Below, in pieces: positions 8,540 through 19,694 of a stretch of 64,000 bases of DNA. This stretch comes from QHXW01 sp963847515 (GTDB lineage: Bacteria > Acidobacteriota > Terriglobia > Bryobacterales > Bryobacteraceae), in the NCBI GenBank assembly GCA_963847515.1, contig CAWKAA010000007.1, positions 1,612,001-1,676,000 on the forward strand. Direction: 5' to 3'. The number at the start of each line of letters is the position of its first letter. The first letter of the stretch is position 1. The notes beneath the pieces are model-generated. The model was not told where the DNA came from and made no database searches. It saw nothing but the letters and a program-made list of their open reading frames with translations. The translations under genes and the position numbers were made by a program.

Positions 8540-11300
8540 TCAGAAACCTTCGACCATCCAGACATTGCTGTTGATGACGTCGCCCCGTATGGCAAGGTAG
8601 CGGCCGTCCGGTGAAGGTATGCCCCAAATTGCGCCGCTCCCTCCCTTGTACTGCCATAGCACTCGCGCATTTCCCTTCAGATCGACGTAGAGAAGCGTGC
8701 TGCCTTGTGGCGAGACAGAGCCGCAGTAAAGCCCCTTTCCGTCAGGCGACCAGTCAAGACCTGTGATGTTCGGCCAACCCTTCACCGTGATTTCGCGGTC
8801 GGAGCCACCTGAGAGCGAAAGCAAGCGAATGTGAATCTCCGGCTCGCCATCTCGCGAAATCGCAAACCGTTGATCCATCCGGAGAGAGTTCCGTCTCGCT
8901 GTAAGTGTGCGAGGGATCTTTCTCTATGGTCCGGAGCACCTTCCCTCTGCCCTTCAGAGGGTCGAATGCTGTGATCATGAGCTGTTTTCGATCCTGGCTC
9001 GTCTCGAAGATGACGCAGAGGCTTGCCGGGGCGCGGGCACACCCGAAGTCGAGCAAATTCCGCGTCTCCAGCACAAACTGGGGCACTCCACCGCTCGCGG
9101 GGATGCGCATCAGGCGATTCGGCGGGGCGGGATTGGCCGTCGTTCTCGGACTCTCCACGAAGAGTATCCAAGCACCATCGGCGCTAAGGCGCGGAAGGGA
9201 GACGTCTTGCGGTCCTGTGACCACAGGCTCAGCGGTTTCCTGGCTGATTCCTTGCTTGAAAATACCCAATGTGCCGTTACGGTCTGAATCGAACAATACA
9301 GCTTTGCTGTCCGGCGTCCATGCCGTGGGCTAATCGGAGGCTTCGTCATTAGTCAGCCGCCGAGGGGGATTCATGCGCGTCCCCCCTGCCGCGAGCTCGC
9401 CCAGGTAAACCTGCGACTGATATGTCGTCTTGAGGAGCACCAGCCGCTTCCCATCCGCACTGGCGCTCAATCCCCAAAGGTAAGATCCAGCCCACTGGGT
9501 AATGCGTTTCGGTTTACCGGTGGGCGTGCCCGCATGGTTATCAATGCCGATTTGCCAAAGATTGTCGTCACTTGAGCCAAGCGATTCCTGCCGCGCGTAG
9601 ACGATCCTCCCTTCCGGAAGCCACCAAAAATCTGGCAGCCACAGGCCCGGATCGGCTGACACAACCACCGTCCGGCTCGCCCCCTTCAGGTCGCAGGTTT
9701 CGATCGAATACTGGTACCTGTCCGCACTGCGCTGCTCTCTAATGTAGGCCAAGCGCTGTCCATCCGGCGACCAGTGCACCGAGTGCAGCCACTCATTTTC
9801 TCCGACCGCGAGGACCTTTTGCGGGTTGTCTCCCTGGCTGCCCATCACCCAGATTTCCCGAACGTTATCCGAGGCTCCGAGTGGGCTGAAAGCGATGTGT
9901 GTCCCGTCCGGCGAAACCTCCCACTCCGACGCGCCCTCGCGAAGCTCTCGTGGCGATTGCCCGAGCACCGAGACCGTCCACATGCTCTTGTGTCCGCCCG
10001 GTTCGTACGCGTCGGCGAGCAATTGTGTGCCATCGGGAAACCACGAAGCGACACCCCAGTAGGCGCTGGCTGGAACTCCGGCCGGCCTTGGGATGAGCCG
10101 CTCTTCACTTGTCGAAAGCAGCTTCACGTGAATCCCGGCCCGATCCGAATAAGCAAGGTACTTGCCATCGGGAGAAATGGCGGCGCTCTCGACAGGGTTC
10201 TCGCTGGAGTTGAACGTCAGCCGTTTCTGCGTTAACTCGGCTGAAGGCTTGGGAGGGCGATGCAGGAGGAACCACGCCAGGCCAACCAGCGCAGCCACCA
10301 CGGCAACGCTCCCTATGGCAGCTTTCTTGTGCCGCTTGATGATGCTGGCGATGATGACGGAATCCGACGCTGATACTTGCGGCGGCTGGCGCACTGGTTC
10401 TGCGGACGCCGGCGCGGACGCCGCCTCGGACCGGCTGGAGCTCGTATCGCGCTTCAGTCGTTTCAGGTCGGCGCGCAACTCCGAAGCATGCTGGTACCGC
10501 ACGTCGCGATCCTTCTCCAGCGCTTTGTTGATGATCTCTTCGAGCTCCGCCGGTGTTTCTGGATTCAACCGCACCGGCGAAACCGGCGCTTTGTGCAGGA
10601 TCGCGTCAAACAGCGCCGCCGTGGTGTTGCCGGTGAACGGCCGGGCGCCCGTCGCCATCTCGTACAGCACCACGCCGAACGAGAACAGATCCGTGCGCGC
10701 ATCCAACTCTTCTCCCAACGCCTGCTCCGGCGACATGTAGGCCACCGTCCCCACCGCCGTGCCCGGACTGGTGAGCATCTCTTCGGTCGCCGCGTACGTG
10801 GCAGCGCGGCTTTCGGACTCGTACCTTCCGGCGCCAGCTTGGCCAAACCGAAGTCCAGAATCTTGGCCTGCCCGCGCCGCGTCACGAAGATGTTCGCCGG
10901 CTTGATGTCGCGATGCACGATGCCCTTGGAATGCGCGGCGTCCAGCGCATCGGCGACTTGGATCGCGATCTCCAGCAGCTCATCGGTCTTCAGCGGTTTT
11001 CCGGCGATGCGCTCCCGCAGCGTCTGGCCTTCCAGCAGCTCCATGGCGATGAAGGGCCGCTGCTCGTGTTCGCCAATGTCGTAAATGACGCAGATGTTGG
11101 GGTGATTCAAAGCCGAGGCGGCGCGCGCTTCGCGCTGGAACCGCTCTAGCGCCGCGTGATCTTTGGCGTAGTCGTCGGGCAGAAACTTGAGAGCGACGGC
11201 GCGGCCGAGGCGCGTGTCTTCGGCCTTGTAAACCACTCCCATACCGCCCGCTCCCGAGCTTTTCCACGATGCGGTAGTGGGAAATGGTGGTGCCAATCAT
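8540..11300 (-). pseudogene. Ser/Thr protein kinase with PD40 beta-propeller, broken by frameshifts and a stop
   Basis: Joining three frames restores one protein of roughly 915 residues. It starts at ATG 11300 (MIGTTISHYRIVEKLG), followed by a kinase domain with GAGGMGVVYKAED, HRD in 'IVHRDIKPANIF', DFG in 'ILDFGLAKL' and 'GTVAYMSPEQ'. Then come a juxtamembrane region, one membrane span (about 'GSVAVVAALVGLAWFLL') and a TolB/PD40 propeller with repeated 'SPDGKYLAY'-like blades. Frameshifts lie near 11253 (extra base in a G run on the coding strand), near 10800 and near 8870; an in-frame TAG at 9330-9332 interrupts the propeller, with homologous sequence continuing in the same frame (PTAWTPDSKAVLFDSDRNG). 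This is a common acidobacterial receptor-kinase architecture. Either a decaying gene or an error-rich stretch. Confidence 0.8.
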
Positions 11301-11354
11301 GGTGCTGGATGGACTCTGGAAGGATAGCCCTCCGAGGGCGGGCAAAGCAACCTT

Positions 11355-11402
11355 CCATACACGCAAAGACTCATTTCATCCATCCCGCATGAACCGTGGT
11401 AG
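11355..11402 (+). pseudogene. Remnant of the 3' end of a DppD-like ABC ATPase gene
   Basis: Sixteen codons read PYTQRLISSIPHEPW then TAG, almost identical to the C-terminus of the ATPase gene at 734-1522 (PYTQRLISSIPRKPW). At base level 43 of 48 positions agree with the reverse complement of 734-781. No similarity extends upstream of 11355. It is directly followed by a hairpin terminator. This looks like the tail of a duplicated or rearranged transporter operon, the rest having been lost. Confidence 0.7.
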
Positions 11403-11445
11403 CGCAGGGCTACGGCGTGGTTGGCCGGAGACCTGCGGTTTTTTT
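11403..11445 (+). terminator. Hairpin plus T7 run, copy 2 of the repeat element
   Basis: CGCAGG at 11403-11408 pairs with CCTGCG at 11432-11437, followed by G and seven Ts. It starts right at the stop codon of the ABC-ATPase remnant and resembles the element at 669-712. It would terminate plus-strand transcription, although the gene it served is gone. Confidence 0.55.
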
Positions 11446-11491
11446 CCTCACGGGCCGAAATGCCGCTACGACCGCTGGAACGGCGGCGCGG

Positions 11492-14400
11492 CTATTTCAA
11501 TTTCACGGGATCCGCCGGACGCGGCGGCCATTTCACCGGCTTTTCTTTCAGGCGTTTCTGCACTTCAGCGATGGCGCGTTCCAGTTGCGGGTCGCGGCCT
11601 TCGATCACTGATTTCGGATCGTTGTCCACTTCGATATCGGGATCGACGCCATGGCCTTCGATAATAAACTCGCCTTTCAGGTTTGCGTAGCCGAACTCCG
11701 GCACGTTCACGTGCCCGCCGTCCAGCAGCATGCCATGATCCGTGATTCCGACCGTCCCGCCCCACGACCGTTTTCCAATGAGCGGGCCGAGGCCGGCCTC
11801 GCGGAACATCGCCGGGAAATATGTCGCCGTCCGACGCCGAGTTCTCATTCAGGAGGACGGCCATGGGCCCGATGAAAGTCCCGTCGGGATACAACTGGGC
11901 GTCTTCAATGGTGCGGGAGAAATCCACCGCCAGCGGTTTCCGCCGTAAGCGCTCGATCAGCATGCGCGACACGTTCCCGCCGCCATTGGCCCTGTCGTCT
12001 ATGATGAGTCCCTCTTTCTTAAGCTGCGGATAGTACCACTTGATGAACTCGCGGATGCCGTCCGCGCCCATGTCCGGCACGTGCAGGTAACCGATTTTTC
12101 CGCCCGACAACTCGGTTACTTTTTCCCGGTTCCGAGCGACCCAGTCGAGGTAGATGAGCTTGCTTTCGTCGGTCACGGGCCGGTACGAAATCGTCCGCGC
12201 GCCATCCGCAGCGGGCTTGTCGTTCACCAGCAACTGGACGGGATTTTCAGCCAGGTTCCTTAGCAAGTGGTACACGTCATCCTTGCCGGTCAGGTCGCGC
12301 CCGTTAATGGCGAGTACGTAGTCGCCCACCTTCACGTGAATGCCGATCTCCGTCAGAGGCGCGCGGTAGATCTCTTCCTCATTCTGTCCCTGGAAAATCT
12401 TCGAAATCCTATAACGATTGGATGGCTTGTCGAGTTCAAATCGCGCTCCGGCAAGGGCGACGCGCGGGCGCGGCGGCAACGGGATGTCGCCTCCCGCTAT
12501 GTACGCGTGCTGCACCGTCAATTCGGAAATCATCTCGCTGATCACGTAGTTGAGATCCGTGCGGTCGCCCACGTATGGCAGCCATGTGCGGTACTGTTCG
12601 CGCAGCGCTTCCCAATCGTGGCCGTGCATATTCGGCGCGTAGAAGAAATCGCGGTACCGCCGCCAGACCTCGTTGAAAATCTCTGGCCATTCCTCCGCCG
12701 GAACACGGTCCGTCATCAGGCCCGAAGTGGGGACAGTTTTCTTCGAAGCGGCGCCCGTGGGAGTGGCATCCATCACCAGCCAGACGGCCGGCTGGTTCGG
12801 CTGCTGCTGGCGCGCTAAGACTTTGGAGCCGTCCCGCGACATCCAGAAGCCGTTCGCATCCTCAGCCAGCGCGGTTTCTTTCCGGTCCTTGATGGAGTAG
12901 ATCTTCAGCGCCGGCTTAGTCGCCGCCTCCCGTCCGTAATAGAATGCCGGAGCCGATATGTAGAGCAGGTGACCTTCCTTCACTTCGAGACCACGATAGT
13001 TGCCGGCCTCCACAGGAACCCGAGCCACGCGCGAACTTAGTCCGTCGAAGTCGATGGTGAGTTCCTTCTTGGCCACCTTCTCCTTCGTCTTATCCTGATC
13101 CTTGTCTTTGTCCTTGGCGTCGTCTTTGGTGATGGTGACTTCGTCGCTCTCCGGCGGGAATGGATGCTTGACGTCCTTGCGAAGCGCCAATGCGTAAATT
13201 TCCGTGGATCGGTTGAGCGCGAAATTGAACTCGATCGTCGAAATCTGTGGCGCGAATTCGTGGTTGCTGAGGAAGTAGAGGTAATCGCCCTTGGGATCCC
13301 ATGCCGGATTTCCCGCCTCGAACATGTCGTCGGTTAGCTGATGCGACTGGCCGTCCGCGGCATTCCAGATGTAAATCGATCCGAATCCGTTCGCATGGTT
13401 CATGCTGAATGCGAGAAAGTCGCCTCTCGGCGACCAGACGTAATCCGTAATGCTGCCGTGACGTGATTGCGCGATCTCCGCCAGTTTCTTGTCGGCCACG
13501 GTCACGACCAGCAGCCGGCCGTCTTTGTCGCCGAGGGCAATCCGCTTGCCATCCGTCGACCACGCGGGTGCGTAGCGCATAGCCTTCCCGCCCGTTGTCA
13601 ACTGCTCCGCGGTCGTTGCACCGTCCTGCGCCACTATCCAGACTTCTTCCTCGCCGCTCTTATCCGAGAGGAACGCCACTTTGGAACCATCCGGCGACCA
13701 CCGCGGCCACTTGTCGTGTGCGCCCGCGGTCATCGTCAGATTCCGCGTGGGCCCTTTTTCCACCGGCGCCGAAAAAATGTCGCCTCGCGCGGCGAACAGC
13801 ACGCGTTCGCCTTTCGGACTCAGAGATGCATGCTCGATCAGCGCTGCAGCGGAAACTCGGGACGCACGCCGCGCCACGCCATCATCAGGAACCGTGATGG
13901 AAATCGGCGTCGACTTGCCAGACTTCACGTCCAGCACCTGGAGCTCGCCCTTCAGCTCATAGACGATCCGCGACTGCCGGTCTGAATTCGGCCAGCGAAC
14001 GTCCCACTGTTTGTTGGAGGTGATCTGCGTGGTCTTGCCTGAGCCCAGATCGTAATCGTAGAGGTTGAAATGCCCGTCGCGGTCGGAATTGAAGTAAATC
14101 TTATTGCCAATCCACATCGGGTCGCGGTTCGAACGCGGATTGTCCGCGATCTTTTTTGCCTCGTGCGTCTCCACATCGAAAATGTAGAGGCTGTTCGCCT
14201 GACCGCCTGAATATCGCTTCTCTGTGCGGAAGTCGCGAGACCGCGGCGAGTACACCAGCTTGTTGCCGCCCGGCGAAAACGACGCCGCGCCCGATTCCGG
14301 CATGGGCAGCGGCTCCGCCGGGCCGCCCTCCACGGAGACGGTATACAAGCGGCTCAGCGGCAGCGCCCAGGAATCCCGCAGCGATCGGAAGATGATGCGC

Positions 14401-14789
14401 GTGCCATCATTGGTCCAGCCATAGACCTGGTTGTCCCAGCCCCACCGCGACGCGAGCGGCCCTCGCGCCGGATAGAACGTCAATTGCCGCGGCACACCGC
14501 CTGTGGCTGGCATCACGTAAACCTGCTCGTCACCGTCATACTGGCCGGTGAAAGCGATCCAATGTCCGTCCGGTGAGAATCGCGCAAAGACTTCCTCGCC
14601 AGGATGAGCGGTCAGCCGCGTGGCCGTGCCGCCTTTTGCCGGAGCCGTCCACAAGTCTCCGCCATACGTGAACACGACCTTGTCTCCATGGATATCCGGA
14701 AAACGCAACAGCTTGGTTTGCGCGAACGATGGCAGGAATGCAAAACCGGCGCACAACGCCAAGCGGAAAGACCGAAAACAAATCGACAA
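11492..14789 (-). CDS. Tricorn-type protease (S41 family), secreted, one frameshift
   Basis: About 1,100 residues when restored. A signal peptide (starting SICFRSFRLALCAGF) is followed by N-terminal propeller repeats typical of tricorn (DIHGDKVVFTYGGDLWTAP, then many SPDG blades), a PDZ-like segment (GIHVKVGDYVLAINGRDL) and the C-terminal S41 core with the nucleophile motif NENSASDGDIFP. Just after this motif an extra base in the G run at 11814-11816 shifts the frame; the correct ending (SWGGTVGITDHGMLLDGG ... KLK) lies in the next frame and stops at 11492. I chose the TTG at 14789 because AGGAGG lies five bases ahead of it. Tricorn proteins degrade peptides. It is divergent from the symporter operon. 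Confidence 0.88.
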
Positions 14790-14794
14790 GACTT

Positions 14795-14800
14795 CCTCCT
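14795..14800 (-). promoter_or_regulatory. Ribosome binding site deciding the tricorn protease start
   Basis: AGGAGG on the minus strand, five bases before TTG 14789. The in-frame TTG at 14807 would place this SD inside the coding region, so the downstream TTG is preferred. Confidence 0.65.
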
Positions 14801-14892
14801 CAACCAACCTGCTGATAAAGTGACTCTAACAAAACCGGCTCCGCCTCGGTGCCTCCCCGTCTCTGCGCTAATGTGTTGTACACTCCTCGTTA

Positions 14893-15030
14893 ATGCCGCA
14901 GGATCGCGCAGAAATGCCGGATGAGCCGCCTCCGTTCCTGGGCACGTGGCCCCGCGTCTACACAGCCATCCTGATTTATCTCGCAGCGCTGATCGTTCTG
15001 TTCTACGCCTTCACGCGAATCTTTTCATGA
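14893..15030 (+). CDS. 45-residue single-span membrane protein coupled to the symporter
   Basis: ATG 14893 opens a 45-codon ORF whose N-terminal half is acidic and Pro-rich (MPDEPPPFLGTWPRVYT), followed by one hydrophobic span (AILIYLAALIVLFYAF) and a short TRIFS tail. Its TGA overlaps the ATG of the sodium:solute symporter (ATGA at 15027-15030), a typical sign of translational coupling. No function is known to me. It may be a small accessory subunit, by analogy with small subunits found next to some SSS-family transporters, but it does not clearly match one. No strong SD sequence is visible ahead of it. Confidence 0.65.
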   Translation: MPQDRAEMPDEPPPFLGTWPRVYTAILIYLAALIVLFYAFTRIFS

Positions 15031-16745
15031 GACCGCTCGACTGGCTGGTGCTGTGCAGCACGCTTACGTTTATTGTCCTTTACGGTCTCTATAAAGGGCG
15101 CGGCTCGGACACCGTTAACAAGTATCTCCTCGCCGGCAAGACCATGCCCTGGTATGCCATGGCGCTCTCCATCATGGCCACTCAGGCCAGCGCCATCACC
15201 TTCATTTCCACCACCGGGCAAGCCTATGTTGACGGCATGCGGTTCGTGCAGTTTTATTTTGGGATGCCGATCGCCATGGTGATTGTCTCGGCGACGGCAG
15301 TGCCGCTATTCCATCGCGCTAACGTTTACACGGCGTATGAATATCTTGAAAAACGATTCGACGGCAAGACTCGCGCGCTGGCGAGCGCTGTCTTCCTCAT
15401 CCAGCGGGGACTCTCGGTGGGCCTTTCACTCTACGCGCCCGCCATCGTTCTGTCCGTAATCTTCGGCTGGCCGGACCGGCTCACCACGCTGGGCATGGGC
15501 GCGTTGATTACCATCTACACCGTCACCGGGGGCATCAAAGCCGTCACCTGGACTGACGTGCAGCAGATGCTGATCATTCTGTTCGGGCTATTGGTAGCGT
15601 TCGTCTTGATCATCCGGATGCTGCCTCCCGCCCTATCGTTTGTCGATGCCGTCTACCTGGCCGGTGCTGTTGGGAAACTGAACGCGGTGGACCTGAAGTT
15701 CGATCTGGCGAACCGTTATAACGTTTGGAGCGGATTGATCGGCGGAGCTTTCCTGGCGCTGTCGTATTTCGGCTGCGATCAATCGCAGGTGCAGCGCTAT
15801 CTCACCGGTAAATCGATTGCGCAAAGCAAGCTGAGCCTGCTGTTCACTGCTATGGCGAAGATCCCGATGCAATTCTTCATCCTGTTTGTCGGTGCCATGG
15901 TATTCGTGTTTTTTCCTCTTCGAGCGGCCTCCACTTCTGTTTCAGAACCTGGCTATGACGGAACTGCAATCGCCGGAGGCGAGCGCACAGTACACACCGA
16001 TTGAAACCCGCTTCGAGCAGGCCTTCGAGCGCCGCAAAGACGCGGCCATCGGCTTGGCGGAAGCGCGCCGCAAAGGAGATGGCGCCAGGCGGGCCGAGTA
16101 TCTGGATCAATTCCAGCGGGCCCAGCGCGGAAATCAACGGCGCGCGCACAGAAGGGGCCGCGCTGTACGTGAAGACGCACGAGGGAGAAAGGTTTCAACG
16201 ACACGAATTACATTTTCCTGTCTTTCGTGACGCGTTACCTGCCGGCAGGCGTAGTGGGCTTGCTCATCGCGGTGATTTTCGCCGCCGCCATGTCGTCGGC
16301 CTCCGGCGAGGTTAATTCGCTGGCCACGGTCACCGTGATCGATATTTATAAGAGACACGTCCGTCAGAATGCGCCGGACCACCATTACTTGTGGGCTTCC
16401 CGCCTGGCGACGGCCTTCTGGGCCTCGTACGCGGTTTTCTTCGCGCAGTACGCCAAGAAGCTTGGCTCGTTGATCGAAGCGGTCAATATGGTCGGCTCAC
16501 TGTTTTACGGATCGCTGCTGGGTGTGTTCGTGCTGGCTTTCTGGTTCCGCCGGGTGACTGGAACGGCCGCATTCGCCGGCATGCTGGCGGGCGAGGCCGC
16601 CATCTTCTGGGCTTTCTGGTTTACCGGGATTTCTTTCCTCTGGTACAACGTGATCGGCTGCGTGGTGGTGGTGCTGACGGGAATGATAGTTTCGCATTTC
16701 ACACCGGCGCGCCGCGCGATCGCCGAAACCGAGCCGGGACGGTAA
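15027..16745 (+). CDS. Sodium:solute symporter (SSS family), three frameshifts
   Basis: A multi-pass secondary transporter of about 570 residues once restored. It begins MRPLDWLVLCSTLTFIVL; a conserved SSS region is 'GKTMPWYAMALSIMATQASA', followed by 'GGIKAVTWTDVQQMLIILFG' and 'DQSQVQRYLTGKS'. The C-terminal part, 'RYLPAGVVGLLIAVIFAAAM', is also typical. Three +1 insertions split it: in the T run at ~15909-15914, at ~16121 and at ~16189; each restores to sensible sequence, e.g. THEGE(K)GFNDTNYIF. It would import a sugar, amino acid or organic acid with Na+; the substrate is not evident. The start overlaps the upstream 45-residue ORF. Confidence 0.85.
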
Positions 16746-16760
16746 CGGAGCGGTTGTGCC

Positions 16761-18016
16761 CTACACCATCACCGTTGCTACCTCGACTGCCGAGCGGTTG
16801 CCTTCCACCACCACAATGCCCGAGTCGGTCACGTAGTGGAGACTGCGATCGCTGCTCGAGATCGTAGCCGATGCTGCTGTCTTGCGCGACACGCACATTC
16901 TTGTCAAGGATGGCCCGGCGCACTTTCGCGCGGCGGCCGATATCGCAGTTGTCCAGAATGATCGAGTCCTCCACCAGTGCGCCGGCATGCACGCGCACGT
17001 GGCGGCCGATCACCGAGTTCCGCACCACGCCGCCGGAGAGGATGGAGCCGCCGGAGATGACCGAGTCGATCGCCTGCCCGCGCCGGTTCTCATCGTCGAA
17101 CGTGAATTTAGCGGGCGGATCGGGGAAGCTGGTCGTCCGCAACGGCCAATCGCGGTTGTAGAGATTGAGCGCGGGCGAAACCGAACGCAGGTCCATGTTG
17201 GCCTCGTAGTAAGCGTCGATGGTCCCCACGTCGCGCCAGTAGACGTCCGCGTCCGGCTTCTCGCCGGGGATGCGGTTGGACTGGAAATCGTAGGCATACA
17301 CTTCGGACCGCGCCGACAAGGGACGGCAGAATATCGCGCCCGAAATCGTGCGTGCTGTTCTCATTGGCGGCGTCGTCCTGCAATTCGCGAAGCAGCGTAC
17401 GAGTGGAGAAAACGTAGTTGCCCATGGAAGCGTAGACTCGCTCCGAATCGCCGGGGATGGTGGGCGCGTCGGGATTCTTCTCGTGGAAACGGACAATGCG
17501 TCCGTCCGAGCGCGTTTCGATCACGCCGAACTCCGCTGCCAGGCGCTTCTCCACCGGAATGGCGGCGACCGTCACCCGGGCGCTTTTCTTCTCGTGATAC
17601 TCCATCATGCTGGCGATATTCATGCGGTAGATGTGATCGGCGCCGAAGATGGCGACCACGTGCGGGTCGGCCTGCTCGATCAGGTTGATGTTCTGAAAGA
17701 TGGCGTCGGCGGTTCCCTGGTACCAGGTCTCGTCGGCCGAACGCATCTGCGCGGGCACGGGAATGATGAACTGGTTCTTCAGCAACCCGCCGAACTGCCA
17801 GCCCTCGCTCAGGTGCTGCAGCAGCGACTGGCTGCGAAACTGCGTCAGCACGTAAATCGAGTAGATGCCGGAGTTGATGAAATTGCTCAGTACGAAGTCG
17901 ATGATGCGGTACTTGCCTCCAAACGGAACCGCCGGTTTGGCGCGCTCCTTGGTAAGGGGATAAAGCCGGGTCCCCTTCCCGCCCGCCAGTACGATCCCCA
18001 ACACGCGTAGTTGCAT
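16761..18016 (-). CDS. glgC: Glucose-1-phosphate adenylyltransferase, two frameshifts
   Basis: Makes ADP-glucose from glucose-1-phosphate and ATP, the committed step of bacterial glycogen synthesis. The N-terminal nucleotidyltransferase domain carries the signature 'LAGGKGTRLYPLTKERAKPA', then 'GGKYRIIDFVLSNF', 'YQGTADAIFQN' and 'GADHIYRM'. The C-terminal left-handed beta-helix (SVISGGSILSGGVVRNSVIG) is in a second frame from ~17310, and the very end (DSGIVVVEGNRSAVEVATVMV) is in a third from ~16855. Length when joined is ~418, normal for GlgC. The shifts look like base-calling errors rather than decay because each part is well conserved. No glycogen synthase or branching-enzyme gene is adjacent. 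Confidence 0.92.
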
Positions 18017-18098
18017 ACCTGTCAGCGATATTGTTCAACAGAATCGCGGTGTGCGCAAGGTCAACAGAAAAAATAAGGTCTTGTTCCCTGCCCGGCTC

Positions 18099-19484
18099 CT
18101 ACTGGATCAAATACTGCGCCAGCTTGCCGTCCGGCGTTGTGAAGGTGCTCAGATGCAGCACTTTCCCCTTGAACCGGATCTCGAAATGGCGGTACGTCAT
18201 CCCGCCGCGCAGTTCCACCGAACGCTGCCGGAAGTTCTCGGGAGCGCCAAGTGGCTTAAGGCTTTGCTCGGCGTCGGACAATACCTGCGGAGTGAAATAG
18301 GCATCGGCATCCGAGGTCAGCATGGAACGGTCGATCTTGCCTTGCTGCAGATCGCCGAAAATCCGTCGAGCCTGTTCCAGTTCCTGCGCGGCGTGTGGGT
18401 CCTGTACCTCGGCAAGCAGCAGTGGCGCGATCTTATCCGTAATCGCGTTGGTTGCGCTCGAACCATCCATGTTAGCGAAAACCACTACCGCGGAGCCCGC
18501 ATCCGGCCAGACGGTGTTCTCGCTGACGAAACCCGATACCGCCCCGCCGTGAGAGAGCCTAGGATGCCCGCCTGCGTCGCTAACACCTTGGCCCAGCCCA
18601 TAATCAGTCGTCGACCCGTTCTTAAGCCGCGCCGGGGTGATCATCTTATCCAGCGACTCTGGCTTCAGCAGTGTGTGCTGCACTAAAGAAATGTCCCAGA
18701 GCGCCAGGTCACTCGCGGTCATGCCCAGTTCGCCCGCGGCGAAGAGCCAGCCGCGGCCCTCGGGCGGCGCAGGACGCGGAGGCCCCAGGGCAAAACGCGT
18801 GTAACCGGCGGCATCAGAATCACTGAGCGGACGCTGGGCCAGATCGATAGGGCTCGTAATGCCCAGCGGGCGGAAGATGCGCGCCTCCAGAAACGCCATT
18901 ACCGGCATGCCGGAGACTCGTTCGAGAATTCTTCCCGCCGCCACGAAGTTCGTGTTGCTGTACTGCCATCGGGTGCCGGGATCAAAATCCAGCGGCTTCT
19001 TGCCCCAGATGTTGAGGATCTCCTCCGGCGTGACCGGCTTCTGCATAAAGGGCGCCACATAATCGAGCGGGTAATAATCCTGGTAGCCCGATGTATGGGA
19101 CAAGAGTTCGCGAATCGTGATCTCATTGGCCCGTGTGAGATCCGGCAGATAGCGCGCCACGCGATCGTCGAGAGAGAGCTTGCCGTCCTGAACCAGCAGC
19201 AGGATGGCGCCGGCCATGAACTGCTTGCTCACGGAACCGATGGAGTAACGCATCTCCGGCCGGGCCGGCGTGGCCGGTTCCAGGCGCGCCCTACCGTAAG
19301 CCTGCACATAAGCCACCTTGCCGTCCTTCACCACGGCAATGGAGGCGCTGGGCGCTCCGGTGTCCGCCAGCACCTGAGCGGCAATGGTGTCGATCTTCGC
19401 AGTGGTCGCAGGCGGCAACTGCGCCTGGACATGACACGCGGCCGCCAGCGCAGCGATGAGGATTACGCGGAAATTAAGATTCAT
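18099..19484 (-). CDS. Beta-lactamase-fold serine hydrolase (class C / esterase family)
   Basis: A 461-residue exported protein with a signal peptide (RVILIAALAAACHVQAQ). The catalytic motifs are SVSK at 84-87 (SxxK), YSN at 175-177 (YxN) and an HGG motif near 315, giving the full set for the penicillin-binding-protein/class C beta-lactamase fold. A C-terminal extension of ~120 residues resembles the accessory domain of such esterases. Family members include D-aminopeptidases, esterases and beta-lactamases; the substrate is not predictable. It stands alone, convergent with nothing, 83 bases downstream of the glgC start region on the same strand. Confidence 0.85.
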   Translation of the reverse strand: MNLNFRVILIAALAAACHVQAQLPPATTAKIDTIAAQVLADTGAPSASIAVVKDGKVAYVQAYGRARLEPATPARPEMRYSIGSVSKQFMAGAILLLVQDGKLSLDDRVARYLPDLTRANEITIRELLSHTSGYQDYYPLDYVAPFMQKPVTPEEILNIWGKKPLDFDPGTRWQYSNTNFVAAGRILERVSGMPVMAFLEARIFRPLGITSPIDLAQRPLSDSDAAGYTRFALGPPRPAPPEGRGWLFAAGELGMTASDLALWDISLVQHTLLKPESLDKMITPARLKNGSTTDYGLGQGVSDAGGHPRLSHGGAVSGFVSENTVWPDAGSAVVVFANMDGSSATNAITDKIAPLLLAEVQDPHAAQELEQARRIFGDLQQGKIDRSMLTSDADAYFTPQVLSDAEQSLKPLGAPENFRQRSVELRGGMTYRHFEIRFKGKVLHLSTFTTPDGKLAQYLIQ

Positions 19485-19694
19485 GAGGTTTGCTTTTCGA
19501 CCAGACCCCGCATGATATCAGACCGCCTGTTGGCCGAGCGGCGCGAATGCGCACCTCGCAATCGAAGTTTCTGAGCCAACCGCAGGCAGAAACGAGCGCA
19601 TTGCATGATTTCGCAATCCTGCAACGTCCAGCGAGCACCGCGACCGGCCACGGTCTTGCGCAGGGTTTTCAGGAGCAGCGCAGCATCATCCCTA

